DNA from: an uncultured Lachnospiraceae bacterium
GTDB lineage: Bacteria > Bacillota > Clostridia > Lachnospirales > Lachnospiraceae
Assembly (NCBI GenBank): GCA_910580195.1
Contig: CAJTWA010000013.1
Span: 1 to 64,000, forward strand
Direction of reading: 5' to 3'
DNA length: 64,000 nt
Of the stretch, positions 33,346-41,340 are shown piece by piece (positions within the stretch are counted from its first letter, which is position 1; every line of letters starts with the position of its first letter). A program made the translations under genes and the position numbers. Below the pieces are notes generated by a model. That model saw nothing but the letters and a program-made list of their open reading frames with translations. It had not been told where the DNA came from and ran no database searches.

Positions 33346-34620
33346 TTATAGGTTCAGGGTAAGCCCTGCCGGGACCACCAATACCGCCAATACTACTGCC
33401 AGCATCATGCCCATGGGCAGAAGGAGCTTTGTGCCCGCCTCTTCCCCGGCTTTTCTGGCCCGTGCCTTCCGCTCCTCAAAGGCCTCCCGTTCCTCTTCAT
33501 CCAAAAGCCGCTGCATCCCTTTCGCACCTTTGCGTATGTTCTGCACAATCAGGGAAGATAATTTCCGGTAAGGGGCAAGCTGGCACCGTTCCCCAAAGTT
33601 CTCAAAGGCCTTAAGTTCCCCTACTCCCTCTTGGATTTCATGGAGTGCCGCCAGCATTTCTTCATAGGCCCAGCGTTCCCTCTTTCCCTGAAGTTCCCGC
33701 TGCTTCTGGTATCCATATGCTATTTTTTCCCATGCATACGTAATGGACATCCCAGCCCCCAGCAATAATGACAATTTACTGACGATTTCCGGGTAATCGG
33801 AAAGCATCTGCTGCCGCCGTTCCAGCTCCTTGCGCTTCTTTTCCTCTTTTTCTGCGAAAATCAGCCCTGCTGCACCTGCGGCTCCCAGAAGAAGGCCTAG
33901 AAAGCTGCGGTTTTCTGCTTGCTCTTTCCACTTAACTGCCTTCCCCTCCAATTCTGTTGGGAGTTCCAGATAATCTTTATCCTTCTGCTGGTTTTCCAAA
34001 GCTAACATCTGCCCTAATTGTTCTGCAAGCAGTTCCTGCTTGGACTTATCCCTTGGCACTGCCCGGGCAAAAAAGGTGTACAGGCAGGTTTCTCCCTGAC
34101 AGGTTAATTCTGCCGTCACTTCCACCAATACGGGCTCTTCAAGGCCTTCCAAAAGTGTCCCTTCTGCATCAAATACCTCATAATCGGAAAAACTGTAAGT
34201 TACCGCAACCGCCCCTTCTTGCAGCGTTTCTGGCAGATATAAAGATTCCTGTACCTTGTCAAGGGATTCATTTCCCCCTAGGATTGCTTGGTCCAATTCC
34301 AATTTGGCCTGCCTGAAACATTCCTGCCGCTGCTTCTTGGTAAATAGTTTTTCTTCCACAGGGACTTTGATGGGATACTGTTCCAGCAGCCCTTCTGCAT
34401 CTACCAGATAATCCTTTTCTTCAAGGCCCAGGCCCGGAGGATTCCTAGCAACCTGGCACTGCCCCTTTTTTCCCTCGTCCATCTGCCAAAGCACTGCTGC
34501 CAGCAAGAAACCGATTGCCATCACAAACACAGCTTCATATACATTTTTCCGGACTCCCCTCCGCTTCATACGCCAAGCGATCCCTACACAGATTCCCATG
34601 CCAATGATATACCAAAACAC
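33346..34620 (-). CDS. tadC: TadC-like pilus platform protein with a large extracytoplasmic insert
   Basis: The protein is 424 residues. Two N-terminal helices (about 5-50) are followed by a soluble region of nearly 200 residues (YLVDAEGLLEQYPIKVPVEE to YLELPTELEGKAV) not usual in TadC, then a T2SSF domain (SDYPEIVSKLSLLLGAGMSI) and a C-terminal helix pair (LLLPMGMMLAVVLAVLVVP). It forms the inner-membrane platform with TadB. GTG at 34620 is favoured because AGGAGG stands six bases before it. The GTG at 34635 overlaps that site. Confidence 0.87.
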   Translation of the reverse strand: MFWYIIGMGICVGIAWRMKRRGVRKNVYEAVFVMAIGFLLAAVLWQMDEGKKGQCQVARNPPGLGLEEKDYLVDAEGLLEQYPIKVPVEEKLFTKKQRQECFRQAKLELDQAILGGNESLDKVQESLYLPETLQEGAVAVTYSFSDYEVFDAEGTLLEGLEEPVLVEVTAELTCQGETCLYTFFARAVPRDKSKQELLAEQLGQMLALENQQKDKDYLELPTELEGKAVKWKEQAENRSFLGLLLGAAGAAGLIFAEKEEKKRKELERRQQMLSDYPEIVSKLSLLLGAGMSITYAWEKIAYGYQKQRELQGKRERWAYEEMLAALHEIQEGVGELKAFENFGERCQLAPYRKLSSLIVQNIRKGAKGMQRLLDEEEREAFEERKARARKAGEEAGTKLLLPMGMMLAVVLAVLVVPAGLTLNL

Positions 34621-34621
34621 A

Positions 34622-34745
34622 GCCTGCCTCCTCACATCCTAATCTCCACAATTTCCCCTGCTATTCCCATAGCACAGCCAACAGTTTGCCTCCTCACACC
34701 TCAATCTCTACGATTTTTCCTGCTAGCTTCACAGCGCAGCCATAT
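34622..34745 (-). repeat. 62-bp tandem copy of the tadB tail
   Basis: TGCCTCCTCACA occurs at 34625 and 34687 (plus strand), each followed by a related AATCTC(C/T)AC(A/G)AT segment. The copy at 34687 holds the tadB stop. The other provides the tadC ribosome site. Confidence 0.88.
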
Positions 34746-35458
34746 ACCACAAGGCAAACTGTCATAACCGAAGCCCCCAGCCAGTTCCCATACAGGGGTT
34801 CCAAGAATTCCGGGGAAGTAACTCCCACATAGAGCAGAATCCCAAACGGCACTAGGCTCATAATGCCCATTTCCATCTGCTTTGCTGCAATTACCACTTC
34901 AATTTCCCGCTTCACCTCTGCTTTCTGTGCGATTTTATCCACGGTATTCTGAAAAATTTTCAAGAAATCCCCGCCGCTTCGCTTTGCAAAGCCAAACACT
35001 TGGGAAAAGCTGCTGATTTCCTCAATCCCGCTCCGCTTTGCCAAATCCTCCAGCAAGGATTCTAAGGTAACGTTTAACCGCACCTGATGGTTTATGTAAG
35101 CAAATTCCCTTGCCATAAGGGCATGTTCCCCATAGAGCCTTGCAAACTCCTCCCTTGCCTGTACAAAGGCATTTTCCATGGCGTACCCGGCTTTTAGGGC
35201 TGTGGCTGCCATTTGGAGGATTTCTTTAAATTGGTACAGCAGTTCCCCCTGCCGCTTTTTCTGGAAATGCTCCATTGCGGCTTTTTTTACTGGGAAATAG
35301 AGGGCCGCAGCCCCTGCCATTACAAAAATGTCCCGGTAAAACAGCCATGCTATTACGCCTGCAAGGCCAAGTGCAATTCCCATGCAGAGCAGTTTTTCCT
35401 TTCCGCTTAACCGATAAATTTTATAAGACCTGTTTTCCTCTCCGCCCAATACACGCAC
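34694..35458 (-). CDS. tadB: TadB-like pilus platform protein
   Basis: The protein is 254 residues with two N-terminal helices (about 25-60), the T2SSF cytoplasmic domain (FKEILQMAATALKAGYAMEN, FGFAKRSGGDFLKIF) and two C-terminal helices. It pairs with TadC under the TadA ATPase. GTG 35458 is the longest start. TTG 35449 has a better-spaced AAGAGG and may be the real one. Confidence 0.92.
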   Translation of the reverse strand: MRVLGGEENRSYKIYRLSGKEKLLCMGIALGLAGVIAWLFYRDIFVMAGAAALYFPVKKAAMEHFQKKRQGELLYQFKEILQMAATALKAGYAMENAFVQAREEFARLYGEHALMAREFAYINHQVRLNVTLESLLEDLAKRSGIEEISSFSQVFGFAKRSGGDFLKIFQNTVDKIAQKAEVKREIEVVIAAKQMEMGIMSLVPFGILLYVGVTSPEFLEPLYGNWLGASVMTVCLVVYGCAVKLAGKIVEIEV

Positions 35459-35515
35459 CTCTTAAAACTTCATACATTGCAGACTTTGTCTTTTCCCACG
35501 TTACGGCATATCGTT

Positions 35516-36727
35516 TCATTCCGCAAACCCTCCCTCCATTCCTGCCCGGTATAGTTTCCCTTGGTGGATAAGCTCCCCCTTTTTCACCCAGCTCCCTACA
35601 ATCCTTCCATTCCGTTCCCCCATTTCGTTAAATTCGTAGAGGGGGTTCAGCTTAATTTCCCCTTGCTCCACCCCAGCCATTTCCATAATGGACAGCATCC
35701 GCCTGCTTCTATCCCGGAGCCTCCCCAAGTGTACCAGAACGTCCACCCCGGCCGCTATCTGTGCGCGGATTGCCGCCAAGGGCAGCTCCATCCCCATCAA
35801 TACCATGGTTTCCATCCTGCTTACCATGTCTTGGCAGCTGTTGGCATGTCCCGTGCTGAGGGAGCCGTCGTGTCCTGTATTCATGGCCTGAAGCATGTCC
35901 AGACATTCCGCCCCGCGGATTTCCCCTACGATAATCCTGTCAGGGCGCATACGGAGGGCTGTGCGGATTAAATCCCGGATGGAAATGGCTAACCCGCCTT
36001 CCGCCCCTTCATTCCTTGTTTCCAAGCGGACTAAATTTGCAATCCCCTGAAGCTGCAATTCTGCGGAATCTTCAATTGTTATGACACGTTCTGTTTTCGG
36101 GATAAATTCAGAAAGGGCATTTAGAAATGTCGTTTTCCCTGACCCGGTCCCGCCGGAAATAAAGATATTATAGCCAGCCTTTACCAGCAGATCCAAAAAC
36201 TCTGCACACTCCCTGCTGATAGAGCCCTGCGCAACCATCTGCTCCATTAAAATGGGATGCTTGGGAAATTTACGGATAGATACCACAGGGCCGTCCAAGG
36301 CCACCGGCGGCAGCACCACATTGACGCGGGAGCCATCTTCCAGCCTCGTGTCTGCAATGGGCTTTGCCTCGTTTATCATCCGGTTGTGGTTTCCCACAAT
36401 CTGCTGGATGATATCCTCTAGCTTCTCCCGGGAGGAAAAGCTTTTTTCCCATTTTACCACCTCCCCTGCTTTTTCGTAGAAAATATGGTCTTCCCCGTTT
36501 ACCATAATTTCCGTAATCTCATCTTCATTCAGCAGTTCCTGCAGCACGTCCAGTTTCCGCAGGGAATGGAACACCTGCATCCTAAGTTCCTTCCGCCAAT
36601 TTAAGGGAATCGTCCGCTCCCTTGCCTCTTTGCAGATTTCCTCGTCAATGACTGCAAGGATTTCTTCATCCTCATGTTCCCTGCTCATGTCTAGCTGCCC
36701 TAATACGCGTTTCCTAATCTGTTCCAA
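35516..36727 (-). CDS. tadA: TadA/CpaF secretion ATPase
   Basis: This cytoplasmic hexameric ATPase powers pilus assembly. The 403-residue protein has Walker A GGTGSGKTT (192-200), the Asp box VITIEDSAELQL, Walker B RIIVGEIRG (264-272) and the His box GHDGSLSTGHANS. The N-terminal domain (1-150) has ITEIMVNGEDHIFYEKAG. Its start overlaps the TadZ stop by 14 bp. Confidence 0.96.
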   Translation of the reverse strand: MEQIRKRVLGQLDMSREHEDEEILAVIDEEICKEARERTIPLNWRKELRMQVFHSLRKLDVLQELLNEDEITEIMVNGEDHIFYEKAGEVVKWEKSFSSREKLEDIIQQIVGNHNRMINEAKPIADTRLEDGSRVNVVLPPVALDGPVVSIRKFPKHPILMEQMVAQGSISRECAEFLDLLVKAGYNIFISGGTGSGKTTFLNALSEFIPKTERVITIEDSAELQLQGIANLVRLETRNEGAEGGLAISIRDLIRTALRMRPDRIIVGEIRGAECLDMLQAMNTGHDGSLSTGHANSCQDMVSRMETMVLMGMELPLAAIRAQIAAGVDVLVHLGRLRDRSRRMLSIMEMAGVEQGEIKLNPLYEFNEMGERNGRIVGSWVKKGELIHQGKLYRAGMEGGFAE

Positions 36728-37781
36728 TTTGTACCCCCAATAATCCTCTCACATAGTCCCCAAGTTCTCCCCAAACCCACTGCTGCATCTGGTCCCCTTG
36801 GCAGTTTACCGCTATTTTCGGAAGGGTGAGGTAACATAATTTTTCCTCCAGCTTCTGGCTCCCCTCCTGCCTGCCCATCATCTGCCGGAAATGCTCCAAG
36901 GCATGTTTTTTAAGCCCCATCTGCCCGCCCAGCACATATACCTTGCTGCACAGGCCCAGCAGTTCCAGAAATCCCGGCACCATCATGCCAAAATCCAGAA
37001 TAATGCTGCCATACCCGCTCTTTTCTGCCAAAAGCCGGACAAAGCGGACATAGTCCTGCCCAGAAACCTGCCCCAAGCAAAGGCTGTCCTCCGAAGGCGG
37101 GATATAGTCCACCCCTTCCAGCACATACACGGCGCTCCTAATGCAGTCTGGGACATTCTCCTCATCCCCAGTTAGGCACAGGTACATCACATCCATCAAA
37201 TCACGCTGGTAGCTCTCCTTAAGCCAGCTGGAAAACCCTGCACATTCCTTGAAATTCACATAAAGCACCCGTTCTTCCCTGCCCAATTCCTGTGCAAATG
37301 TCAGCGCAAAGGGCGTCTGCCAAGGATCCTGCCCCGGCGAATAAATGCCAACCAGCTCCGGCCCTGGCCCGGCTGGTTCCTGCTCCCCTTCCCGATATTT
37401 CTGGCAATAAGAAAAAATTTCCCTTACAATCCCAGAAGCAGGCTGGTATTTTTCTACTACAGGGAGCATCTGCAGGGATTCTGGTATTTTATCTGCCCCG
37501 CCAGAACCATACAGGCATAGCCATAACGTTTCCCCATGGCCTTTCTTGGCCTCCTCTGCCATTGCCCCGGCTGCCTGCCCGGCAATCTGGGCATCCTCCC
37601 AAAAACCCTGCCCTAAAAGGGCTACGTCCGGCGCCTTTGTTTTCTGGAATTCCAGAAACTGCCCCGGGGAAGAAAAGCTGCACCCGGCCAAATCCCCTCC
37701 TTTCCCTAGGGTAATCCATTCCCCCAATTTCCTGCCATACGCTGCGTCTGAATCACAGACAGCAATTAAAACCTTACTCAA
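36714..37781 (-). CDS. tadZ: TadZ/CpaE-like pilus localization protein
   Basis: The protein is 355 residues with a receiver-like N-terminus (VLIAVCDSDAAYGRKLGEW) and a ParA/MinD-like C-terminal domain. The Walker A position reads GIYSPGQDPWQTPFALTFAQ and lacks the canonical GKGGxGKT lysines, so ATP binding may be lost or altered. Later parts (GSIILDFGMM, VYVLGG) keep the fold. TadZ proteins place the pilus machine in the cell. It overlaps tadV by ATGA and tadA by 14 bp. Confidence 0.87.
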   Translation of the reverse strand: MSKVLIAVCDSDAAYGRKLGEWITLGKGGDLAGCSFSSPGQFLEFQKTKAPDVALLGQGFWEDAQIAGQAAGAMAEEAKKGHGETLWLCLYGSGGADKIPESLQMLPVVEKYQPASGIVREIFSYCQKYREGEQEPAGPGPELVGIYSPGQDPWQTPFALTFAQELGREERVLYVNFKECAGFSSWLKESYQRDLMDVMYLCLTGDEENVPDCIRSAVYVLEGVDYIPPSEDSLCLGQVSGQDYVRFVRLLAEKSGYGSIILDFGMMVPGFLELLGLCSKVYVLGGQMGLKKHALEHFRQMMGRQEGSQKLEEKLCYLTLPKIAVNCQGDQMQQWVWGELGDYVRGLLGVQIGTD

Positions 37782-38275
37782 TCGGCCACCTCCAAAGCTA
37801 CTAAAAACCCTATTAATATTGCGGTTGAAAAATGAATGATATGTTGTTTCCCCTGAGAATCTTTTGGATATTCAGGCAGTTGAAACGTTACGATTACCTG
37901 ATGTAGATATTTCCTAAAAATGCATAGACGTGAAATCAGATTGCGGTAATACAGCATTTTCCACAAGGACATCCCTGCCGCTACCAGAAAAGATACTATG
38001 ATTGTCAGCTTAAGTACATGCAAATCCCAAATACCACCAATTACGGAAAATAATTTGATGTCGCCTGCCCCAAGGGCATGCATAAGAAATAACAGATAAC
38101 ATAAGATTACCGGTATAGAAACGTTCCTAAGAAAAACGCCTGCCCCTTCCCATCCTGCCTCCGCAATCTGGAGAAGAAGCCCTTCTGCTAACCCTGCCAA
38201 AACCAGCCGGTTCCTGATTTTGCCTTCTTTTAAGTCCATTGCCGCCGCCAAGCTTAACAGCAACAGGGTGGACAC
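37778..38275 (-). CDS. tadV: Prepilin peptidase, TadV/CpaA type
   Basis: The protein is 165 residues with Asp14 in AAMDLKEGKIRNRL and GAGD at 69-72 as catalytic aspartates, and several membrane helices. The C-terminus carries a soluble stretch (KYLHQVIVTFQLPEYPKDSQ) and a last helix. It is the first gene of the pilus operon and would process the Flp pilin. The start is GTG 38275, eight bases after GGGAGG. Confidence 0.9.
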   Translation of the reverse strand: MSTLLLLSLAAAMDLKEGKIRNRLVLAGLAEGLLLQIAEAGWEGAGVFLRNVSIPVILCYLLFLMHALGAGDIKLFSVIGGIWDLHVLKLTIIVSFLVAAGMSLWKMLYYRNLISRLCIFRKYLHQVIVTFQLPEYPKDSQGKQHIIHFSTAILIGFLVALEVAD

Positions 38276-38351
38276 AGTCTTTACCTCCCCAATTCATCAC
38301 CTCTCCCTGTGCCTGTATTCATCCACCTGCATCTGCAAGTGATTGTTTAAG

Positions 38352-38380
38352 ATTATAATGCAAGTCCTGCATCCTGTAAA
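38352..38380 (-). promoter_or_regulatory. Promoter of the Tad pilus operon
   Basis: On the minus strand TTTACA (38375-38380), 17 bp, TATAAT (38352-38357), with a leader of about 70 bases to tadV. No internal terminator is visible until the FHA gene, so one transcript of about 10 kb is likely. Confidence 0.75.
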
Positions 38381-38416
38381 GTAGGTAACGGCAATTTTTT
38401 CATTTTTGTGACAATG

Positions 38417-38689
38417 TTACAATAAATGGTAGATGAGAATTGCGTAAATCAGCGCAAACCCGCTGATACCAAGGCTTCCGACTGTCAAAACAGTGACTGG
38501 GTTGACGCCGGGAAGTACCGAAAAGCCTTGGCCCCTTAAGATTTCATTTACTGCGTAAATGCCCACAGCCCCCGCAAATGCCCGGAGCACGAAGGTTGTC
38601 AAGGCTTCTGCTTTCTGCTTCATGGCCCCGATAAACAGGATCAGCACACAAATCACGGCAATCATTGCCGCCCCATAATATTTTTCCAT
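38417..38689 (-). CDS. bofA: BofA-like protein (pro-sigma-K processing regulator family)
   Basis: The protein is 90 residues with three hydrophobic segments: AAMIAVICVLILFIGAM, FVLRAFAGAVGIYAVNEIL and LTVGSLGISGFALIYAILI. The GVNPVTVLTVGSLGISG stretch is the family hallmark. BofA holds the SpoIVFB protease inactive in the forespore membrane until sigma-K is needed, so it points to a sporulating ancestor. ATG 38689 has AAGGG at proper distance. Confidence 0.88.
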   Translation of the reverse strand: MEKYYGAAMIAVICVLILFIGAMKQKAEALTTFVLRAFAGAVGIYAVNEILRGQGFSVLPGVNPVTVLTVGSLGISGFALIYAILIYHLL

Positions 38690-38699
38690 AAAAATCACC

Positions 38700-38850
38700 C
38701 TTCCCTTTCGGTTTGTTTCACGCAAATAGTAATAAAAAACTATCTTTCACACGAATCCCCCTTTCGGTTTACTTAAACACAAATAGTAATGAAAAACTTA
38801 CCTTTCACACGGATCCCCCTTTCGGTTTACTTAAGCATAGATAGTAATGA
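38700..38850 (-). repeat. 56-58-bp tandem repeat upstream of bofA
   Basis: CCCTTTCGGTTT recurs at 38703, 38759 and 38817, each followed by a shared AAATAGTAAT block (or close variant). On the minus strand each unit looks like a gene end (CTTAAGTAAACC) plus the bofA ribosome site. Between 38851 and 39173 I see no firmly supported gene. Confidence 0.88.
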
Positions 38851-39102
38851 AAAAATTATTTTCCACAGTAAGCCCTTTCCCCACATTTCAGCACAGTTGG
38901 CAGTAAAATATTTTTTTCCCGCACTGCCTTTCAACTGAAACCTTACGCCAGTCCCTGTGTTTTTATAAATATATACTTTTTTGGAAAAATTTATGACTTT
39001 TTCGTATAGAGCTGGAATTTTTTGCTTATACTTAAAGTAAGAAAGCGGCAGCCCCTGCACGGGCTTCACCCTTGTACAAATAACCTGCGCCGGTATCTGC
39101 AC
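38827..39102 (-). other. Possible small gene whose tail seeded the repeat
   Basis: An open frame of 91 codons ends GKGLLWKIIFSLLSMLK exactly where the tandem units begin, the same arrangement as other gene-tail duplications here. The protein is basic, without known motifs, and no good ribosome site was found. It may be a decayed gene. Confidence 0.25.
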
Positions 39103-39173
39103 TGCCAGCGCAGGCCTCCTGTACAGCCCGTTAATCTTGCAGGGAACCCGTTGGAAAAAAGAAAGGGATGCAT

Positions 39174-39428
39174 ATGTTTCAGATTACAAAAAAACGATTA
39201 GCAAACAGGACTGCTTACGCCTTACTTTTAGATGACCTTGAACAAGCCAAATACGACTTGGCCCTTGCCTACAGCAACTTTGAAAATGCTATGGAACCGG
39301 ATTTGATTGACTGCTGCATCTATCAAGTGAACGCACTGCAGATGCGTTATAAATTCTTGCTGACAAAAGCCAAACAGTTTGACGGGGACCCTTACGCGAA
39401 GAATCCCCTTGAGCTTTCAGAACCTTGA
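39174..39428 (+). CDS. YaaL-like DUF2508 protein
   Basis: This helical protein of 84 residues contains LLLDDLEQAKYDLALAYSNF and YQVNALQMRYKFLLTKAKQF, the two-helix pattern I recall for DUF2508, which is usually encoded next to bofA, as here (divergent). ATG 39174 follows GAAAGGG by six bases. The ATG at 39168 lies too close. Its end overlaps the fliS end by 37 bp, tail to tail. Function unknown. Confidence 0.8.
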   Translation: MFQITKKRLANRTAYALLLDDLEQAKYDLALAYSNFENAMEPDLIDCCIYQVNALQMRYKFLLTKAKQFDGDPYAKNPLELSEP

Positions 39429-39868
39429 AGCGTTTCCGTCAGGCTGCCCTTCTGGTATGTCATGCCTGCCACAACCTGCTGGGCATGCTGCATCAGGGGG
39501 GCTGAGGAATCCTGTTTGGCTGCTTCTGCAAAGCCATCATACAGGTTCTTTAAGACCCTCTTTGCATCATGGAGGTTCTCTGCCGTATTCTTACATACTG
39601 CAAGGGACAGGAGCTTGCTTACAAACTGGTAGGCGGGGTAGAGTTCACTGGCGATGGGGTAGGCAAAATCCAAGTCCTCCATCAGCCTGTGGACTACCTG
39701 CCCTGCCTTCCCCACTGCGTCCCGGAACTCCTCATATGTTCCCTGCCCTTTGGCCTCTATGGCATCGTCCAGATAGGAAAATAAGATATCATACATAATT
39801 ACAATCATTTCCCCCCGGTTGCAGCAGCTCAGCCGGCGGGTAAATTCCTGTTTTTTTTCTTGGGTCAT
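39392..39868 (-). CDS. fliS: Flagellar chaperone FliS
   Basis: FliS binds flagellin in the cytoplasm and stops early polymerization. The 158-residue protein is a helical bundle with TRRLSCCNRGEMIVIMYDIL, DAVGKAGQVVHRLMEDLDF and a long C-terminal part (LYDGFAEAAKQ...). It lies 11 bp behind flagellin. The C-terminus is longer and more polar than in short FliS proteins. Confidence 0.88.
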   Translation of the reverse strand: MTQEKKQEFTRRLSCCNRGEMIVIMYDILFSYLDDAIEAKGQGTYEEFRDAVGKAGQVVHRLMEDLDFAYPIASELYPAYQFVSKLLSLAVCKNTAENLHDAKRVLKNLYDGFAEAAKQDSSAPLMQHAQQVVAGMTYQKGSLTETLQGSESSRGFFA

Positions 39869-39879
39869 CGTTTAACCCC

Positions 39880-41337
39880 CTATTGCAGCAACTGCAATAC
39901 CTGCTGGGGAAGGTCGTTGGCCTGTGCAAGTACGGAAGTCGCTGCCTGTGTCAGCACATTATATTTAGTGTATTCTGTCATTTCCTCTGCCATGTCCACA
40001 TCCTCAATCCGGGACAAGGCCTGCGTCATGTTCAGTTCTGTCCCGTCCAAGCTGCTGACTGCATAGTCTAAGCGGTTCTGGTATGCCCCAATACTGGAAC
40101 GTACCTCGCTTACCTTGGCAATTGCGCCGTCAAAGCTCTCAATGGCACGGTCAGCCCCCGTTACGGTGCAGACGTCCACTTTATCAATATATAAGGTGCG
40201 GGAGGAAACCTCTGGAATCCGCACATCTACGGTCTGGTTCTCATTTGCGCCAATCTGGAGGGTCATGGTGCCGATATCGGTAACATCCAGATGGATGGGC
40301 TGGGTATCGGCAGCCGTCCCCGGCGTTACCTCAAACTTCATTTCAAACCCATTCCGGTCGGAAATCGTTACATAATTGCCGTCTGTCAGGATAGTGGCCT
40401 GTGAACCGAACCCTACATCTGTATTGTCAATCGCAATATCCACGTCCTTCCCAGTATTTGTAATATCCTGCGGAATCCCCAAAAACGCTGCAAGGTCTGC
40501 ATTGTCACATTTTATGGTCATCTCGGTAGAATCCCCGTATTCATCCGATACAAACACCAAAAACCCGCCGTTTGCCACATCAGTCGGCACATAGCCGCCA
40601 TTTTCAGGCTCCCCGCCAGTGGCAGCCTTATTGGCAACTACCATGAGGTTGGTTTCTCCACGCTCTGCGCCTTCCCGCAGGCTTTCATATACTTCTTCAA
40701 AGGTCTGGCCTTCTTTTATTGGAACCTCCACGCCATTGATGACAACTACCCCTTCCGCCCCGGCAGGGACAGTGGCATTGGCCGCAATGGACTGTGTCCC
40801 CTCTAATTTTGCAAGGGCAGCGTCCTGATTCACCCTAACCGTATACTCATTGGCAGTCACAGCATCGGAAATCGCAATCCTTGTAATCCCACGGTTATCT
40901 GGGTATACCCGCTGGTCTAAGGTCCCGTCCAGCAAATGCTTGGTATTAAACTCCGTATCTTTGGAAATCCGGTCAATCTCATCCCGCAGGGAAGAAATTT
41001 CCGCTTGGATTGCCTCCAAATCGTCTGTGGTATTCGTTTCATTTGCTGCCTGTACGGAAAGCTCCCGCATCCTCTGGAGCATGGCATGGACTTCCGTAAG
41101 GGCACCGTCTGCCGTATCCAATACGGAAACCCCGTCTGAAGCATTCCTTGATGCCTGCGACAAGCCCTTAATCTGTGCTTTCATTTTCGTGGAAATTGCC
41201 ATCCCGGCTGCATCGTCGGAGGCCCGGTTAATGCGGAACCCCGTAGAAAGCCGTTCAATGGAATTTGATAGGCTTTTATCTGACGCTAATAATCTCTTGT
41301 TGGCAACAAGCGCTGACATATTGTGGTTAATCTTCAT
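39880..41337 (-). CDS. fliC: Flagellin
   Basis: Flagellin builds the filament. The 485-residue protein has the conserved N-terminal D0/D1 part (MKINHNMSALVANKRLLASD, ERLSTGFRINRASDDAAGMA) and C-terminal D0/D1 part (RIEDVDMAEEMTEYTKYNVL, ending QVLQLLQ). A variable middle (about 150-380) is surface exposed. It starts 3 bp after the DUF6240 gene, so both come from the sigma-28 promoter at 44823. Confidence 0.97.
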   Translation of the reverse strand: MKINHNMSALVANKRLLASDKSLSNSIERLSTGFRINRASDDAAGMAISTKMKAQIKGLSQASRNASDGVSVLDTADGALTEVHAMLQRMRELSVQAANETNTTDDLEAIQAEISSLRDEIDRISKDTEFNTKHLLDGTLDQRVYPDNRGITRIAISDAVTANEYTVRVNQDAALAKLEGTQSIAANATVPAGAEGVVVINGVEVPIKEGQTFEEVYESLREGAERGETNLMVVANKAATGGEPENGGYVPTDVANGGFLVFVSDEYGDSTEMTIKCDNADLAAFLGIPQDITNTGKDVDIAIDNTDVGFGSQATILTDGNYVTISDRNGFEMKFEVTPGTAADTQPIHLDVTDIGTMTLQIGANENQTVDVRIPEVSSRTLYIDKVDVCTVTGADRAIESFDGAIAKVSEVRSSIGAYQNRLDYAVSSLDGTELNMTQALSRIEDVDMAEEMTEYTKYNVLTQAATSVLAQANDLPQQVLQLLQ

Positions 41338-41340
41338 ATT

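Noticed and set aside
39379..39798. 139-codon plus-strand frame
   Set aside because: It is antisense to fliS and overlaps the yaaL-like gene in another frame.
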